Below, one piece after another: positions 62,456 through 64,000 of a DNA stretch of 64,000 nucleotides; position 1 is the first letter of the stretch; every line of letters starts with the position of its first letter. The DNA is from Ceratodon purpureus (lineage: Eukaryota; Streptophyta; Bryopsida; Pseudoditrichales; Ditrichaceae), in assembly GCA_014871385.1 (NCBI GenBank), contig CM026423.1:8320803-8384802 (forward strand), given 5' to 3'. The notes under the pieces are model-generated. The model had not been told where the DNA came from, ran no database searches, and saw only the letters and a program-made list of their open reading frames with translations. The translations under genes were made by a program, and so were the position numbers.

Positions 62456-63300
62456 TGTGTTCAGAATTGGAGGGCTTCAGTAATAGTATGAGTACTGGGG
62501 GGTTTTGGTCTGTACATAAATCATTTTGATGCACATCCGGACGGGCTGATATAGAGCTTTAAAATGAACTTGACGACTGCCGGAGAGTTAGTGTGATCGT
62601 AAAGTAGGTGTGATCGGAAATTAGGTGTGAGCTTAACATTTTCTTTGAACTCACTCGGGTATCATGTGCGTGATTGCACCGGACTGAGCGTATCCGCTAT
62701 GTGGTGCACTCGTTACATACTTCTATAATGGATAATTGAATTTCGTTTCTATCTTCGTATTACTACAGGCCCATGAATTCCACTGCTTTTTCTGTGAAAT
62801 GGCGTGCTTGTCATGTACTGGACTGGATGTGGTCGTTCAAAGTATTAGGAAAAAAATTGCATCCCTCAGACGTCTATTTGAATCTAAGTGACGACGCGGT
62901 ACAACTACCGTAATGTGGATCAACAGTAATATCATCAGGAAAAAAAGCGTACTGTACACATTGAGGTCATTCTCCCACATGAAGCACCGGGCATCAACCG
63001 GCACCCGAGTCACCCCAACGAGGACGACCTCGAAATCGTGGGACCTAAAATTCCCGGCGTCTTGGACCAGTAATCTCGTAGCTATGTCGAGGGAGGGTCG
63101 TAATTCATACGTGGCTCGCGCTTGCTTATTACCCTGTCCGAGGTGGTTCCACCCAGGATAAATCCAGTACCATCGCGCATCCTGATTCGATGTTCAGCCT
63201 TCCAAGGAGTGGCCCACACCGCCCACACCGGCGACCACGCAGGGAAAGACAGAAACCGCCGGAGGAGCGCCTAAGCCGCGACCCAGCCCTTACAGTCCGG
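62456..63300. repeat. Right subterminal region of the CACTA element
   Basis: Gene-free. TAGGTGTGA or TTAGTGTGA motifs recur near 62588, 62606 and 62623. AACCGCC near 63259 is the inverse of GGCGGTT seen at the left end. TCCAAGGAGTGG occurs at 63201-63212 and, in the same orientation, at 45851-45862. Confidence 0.5.
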
Positions 63301-63329
63301 AGTGAGAAACGACCACTTCGCTAGTAGTG
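63301..63329 (-). repeat. Right terminal inverted repeat
   Basis: Ends GCTAGTAGTG. Read on the minus strand it starts CACTACTAGC, then GGTC and TTTCTCACT in register with the left end. Confidence 0.88.
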
Positions 63330-63332
63330 CAT
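63330..63332. repeat. Right target-site duplication (CAT)
   Basis: CAT directly after the right terminal repeat, equal to 45711-45713. Confidence 0.8.
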
Positions 63333-64000
63333 GTGTGAAGATCTCTTGACGATGCAGGCCTTTCAGCAGCTGATCGCATTTCTCAAAGCCGCATTGCACG
63401 AGTACCGGTACACTTCTCTCTGCGCAGATTCACAGGGATGGTTCCACAAGTTTAATGTTAATATCACTGCAGGCAATTAGTCGTGCTAGCTGCCAATGCT
63501 CGCATGCAATGCACCACAACTCTCAAGAAGAACACTGTTAACCAATCCTCCATTCCATTCGGTAGTCACAGATCCCAATCGGAAGTCACAAGCACTCCAC
63601 CCGTGTCGAGTTATTTCCAACCTGATCATAGCCCCGTCTTCTGGTGCTGATTCAATACCATTTTTTCCCATTAAACTAAACATTTCCTCCTTGTTTTCAG
63701 ACCTGGCAATCACCCAAGACTGCGCTCTAAATATCGCAGAGCCGTTCCAGCACAACCCATTGTTTTTGCACAAAAAATGTGCCCTAAAGTGGGACGATGT
63801 GCGGCTCGGATAGGACTCGCCTGCGAAACTCGAGGGGCTCCACATACTTTGCTCATCAGATTGACACATGCAGAGCCGCAGGCAGCTCACTCATAACTTC
63901 TCAAACCTCCAAGTGCTCATCAGTATTTTTGGGTCATCATCCAGAAGGAGCACTCACAATGAGGTGAGGAAGGGAAAGATTTGAGGCTTTGGGTTGAGGA
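63333..64000. other. Host sequence right of the transposon
   Basis: No supported gene. Overlapping open frames on both strands at 63486-63890 lack recognisable motifs. Confidence 0.4.

Larger units (their letters stand above)
45714..63329. mobile_element. Complete 17.6-kb CACTA (En/Spm) DNA transposon
   Basis: The left end begins CACTACTAGC and the right end finishes GCTAGTAGTG (63320-63329). The inverted repeat extends imperfectly to about 29 bp, 25 of 29 matching by eye. A 3-bp duplication (CAT) flanks both ends. Inside are a TNP1-like gene and an F-box-like gene on the minus strand, and a TNP2 transposase and a gene of unknown function on the plus strand. Both outer 1-1.6 kb lack genes and carry short repeated motifs, as expected for transposase-binding subterminal regions. 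The transposase has one apparent frameshift, so autonomy is uncertain; everything else looks recent. Confidence 0.92.

Noticed and set aside
63486-63890. Open frames on both strands right of the transposon
   Set aside because: No recognisable motifs, no clear splice sites, and the two frames overlap.
1-64000. CRISPR arrays, operons, bacterial or organellar DNA
   Set aside because: Spliceosomal introns throughout and no regularly spaced repeat-spacer pattern.

Overview
The window is nuclear DNA from a land plant. Genes have many short exons and short GT-AG introns. Several families are plant-type: a sporopollenin-type fatty acyl reductase, a DUF3133/EDR4-like zinc-ribbon protein, a plastid-type COG0523 GTPase and a plant-type MAF1. 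The large transposon is CACTA (En/Spm). Compact genes separated by AT-rich spacers suggest a bryophyte, perhaps a moss, but the sequence alone does not prove the clade. Exon boundaries below come from splice-site reading; in every complete model except one transposase the coding length sums to a multiple of three.

Layout: (1) 98-2275, minus, the 5' part of an MS2-like fatty acyl reductase that runs off the left edge. (2) About 2.3-9.9 kb, gene-poor and AT-rich, with a possible helicase relic, paired hairpins and short tandem repeats. (3) 9921-13527, plus, a CobW/ZNG1-type GTPase with a His-rich loop. (4) 15448-19621, minus, a taxilin. (5) 23893-28181, minus, an EDR4-like DUF3133 protein. (6) 33597-37038, plus, a patatin-like lipase. 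(7) 39092-41918, plus, MAF1, the conserved repressor of RNA polymerase III. (8) 43478-44875, plus, an F-box gene with an in-frame TAG or a 60-nt intron. (9) 45714-63329, a CACTA element with both terminal inverted repeats and a 3-bp target duplication (CAT). It carries four genes: a TNP1-like gene, an F-box-like passenger, a TNP2 transposase, and an intact six-exon gene of unknown function. Host sequence resumes at 63333.

The most striking observation is a 120-nt sequence at 41438-41557, in sense orientation inside intron 7 of MAF1, that aligns along its whole length with 5S rRNA. 5S rRNA is a Pol III product and MAF1 represses Pol III. The copy keeps the closing helix and the box A region but has an altered box C and no nearby T-run terminator, so it looks like a 5S mimic rather than a working 5S gene. 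A GT donor (GGGTAAAAC) lies where the helix IV loop is expanded. An upstream acceptor would make a 114-nt cassette exon with an in-frame stop. This parallels the known 5S-derived regulatory exon of plant TFIIIA. The regulatory role is inferred; the sequence arrangement is directly visible.
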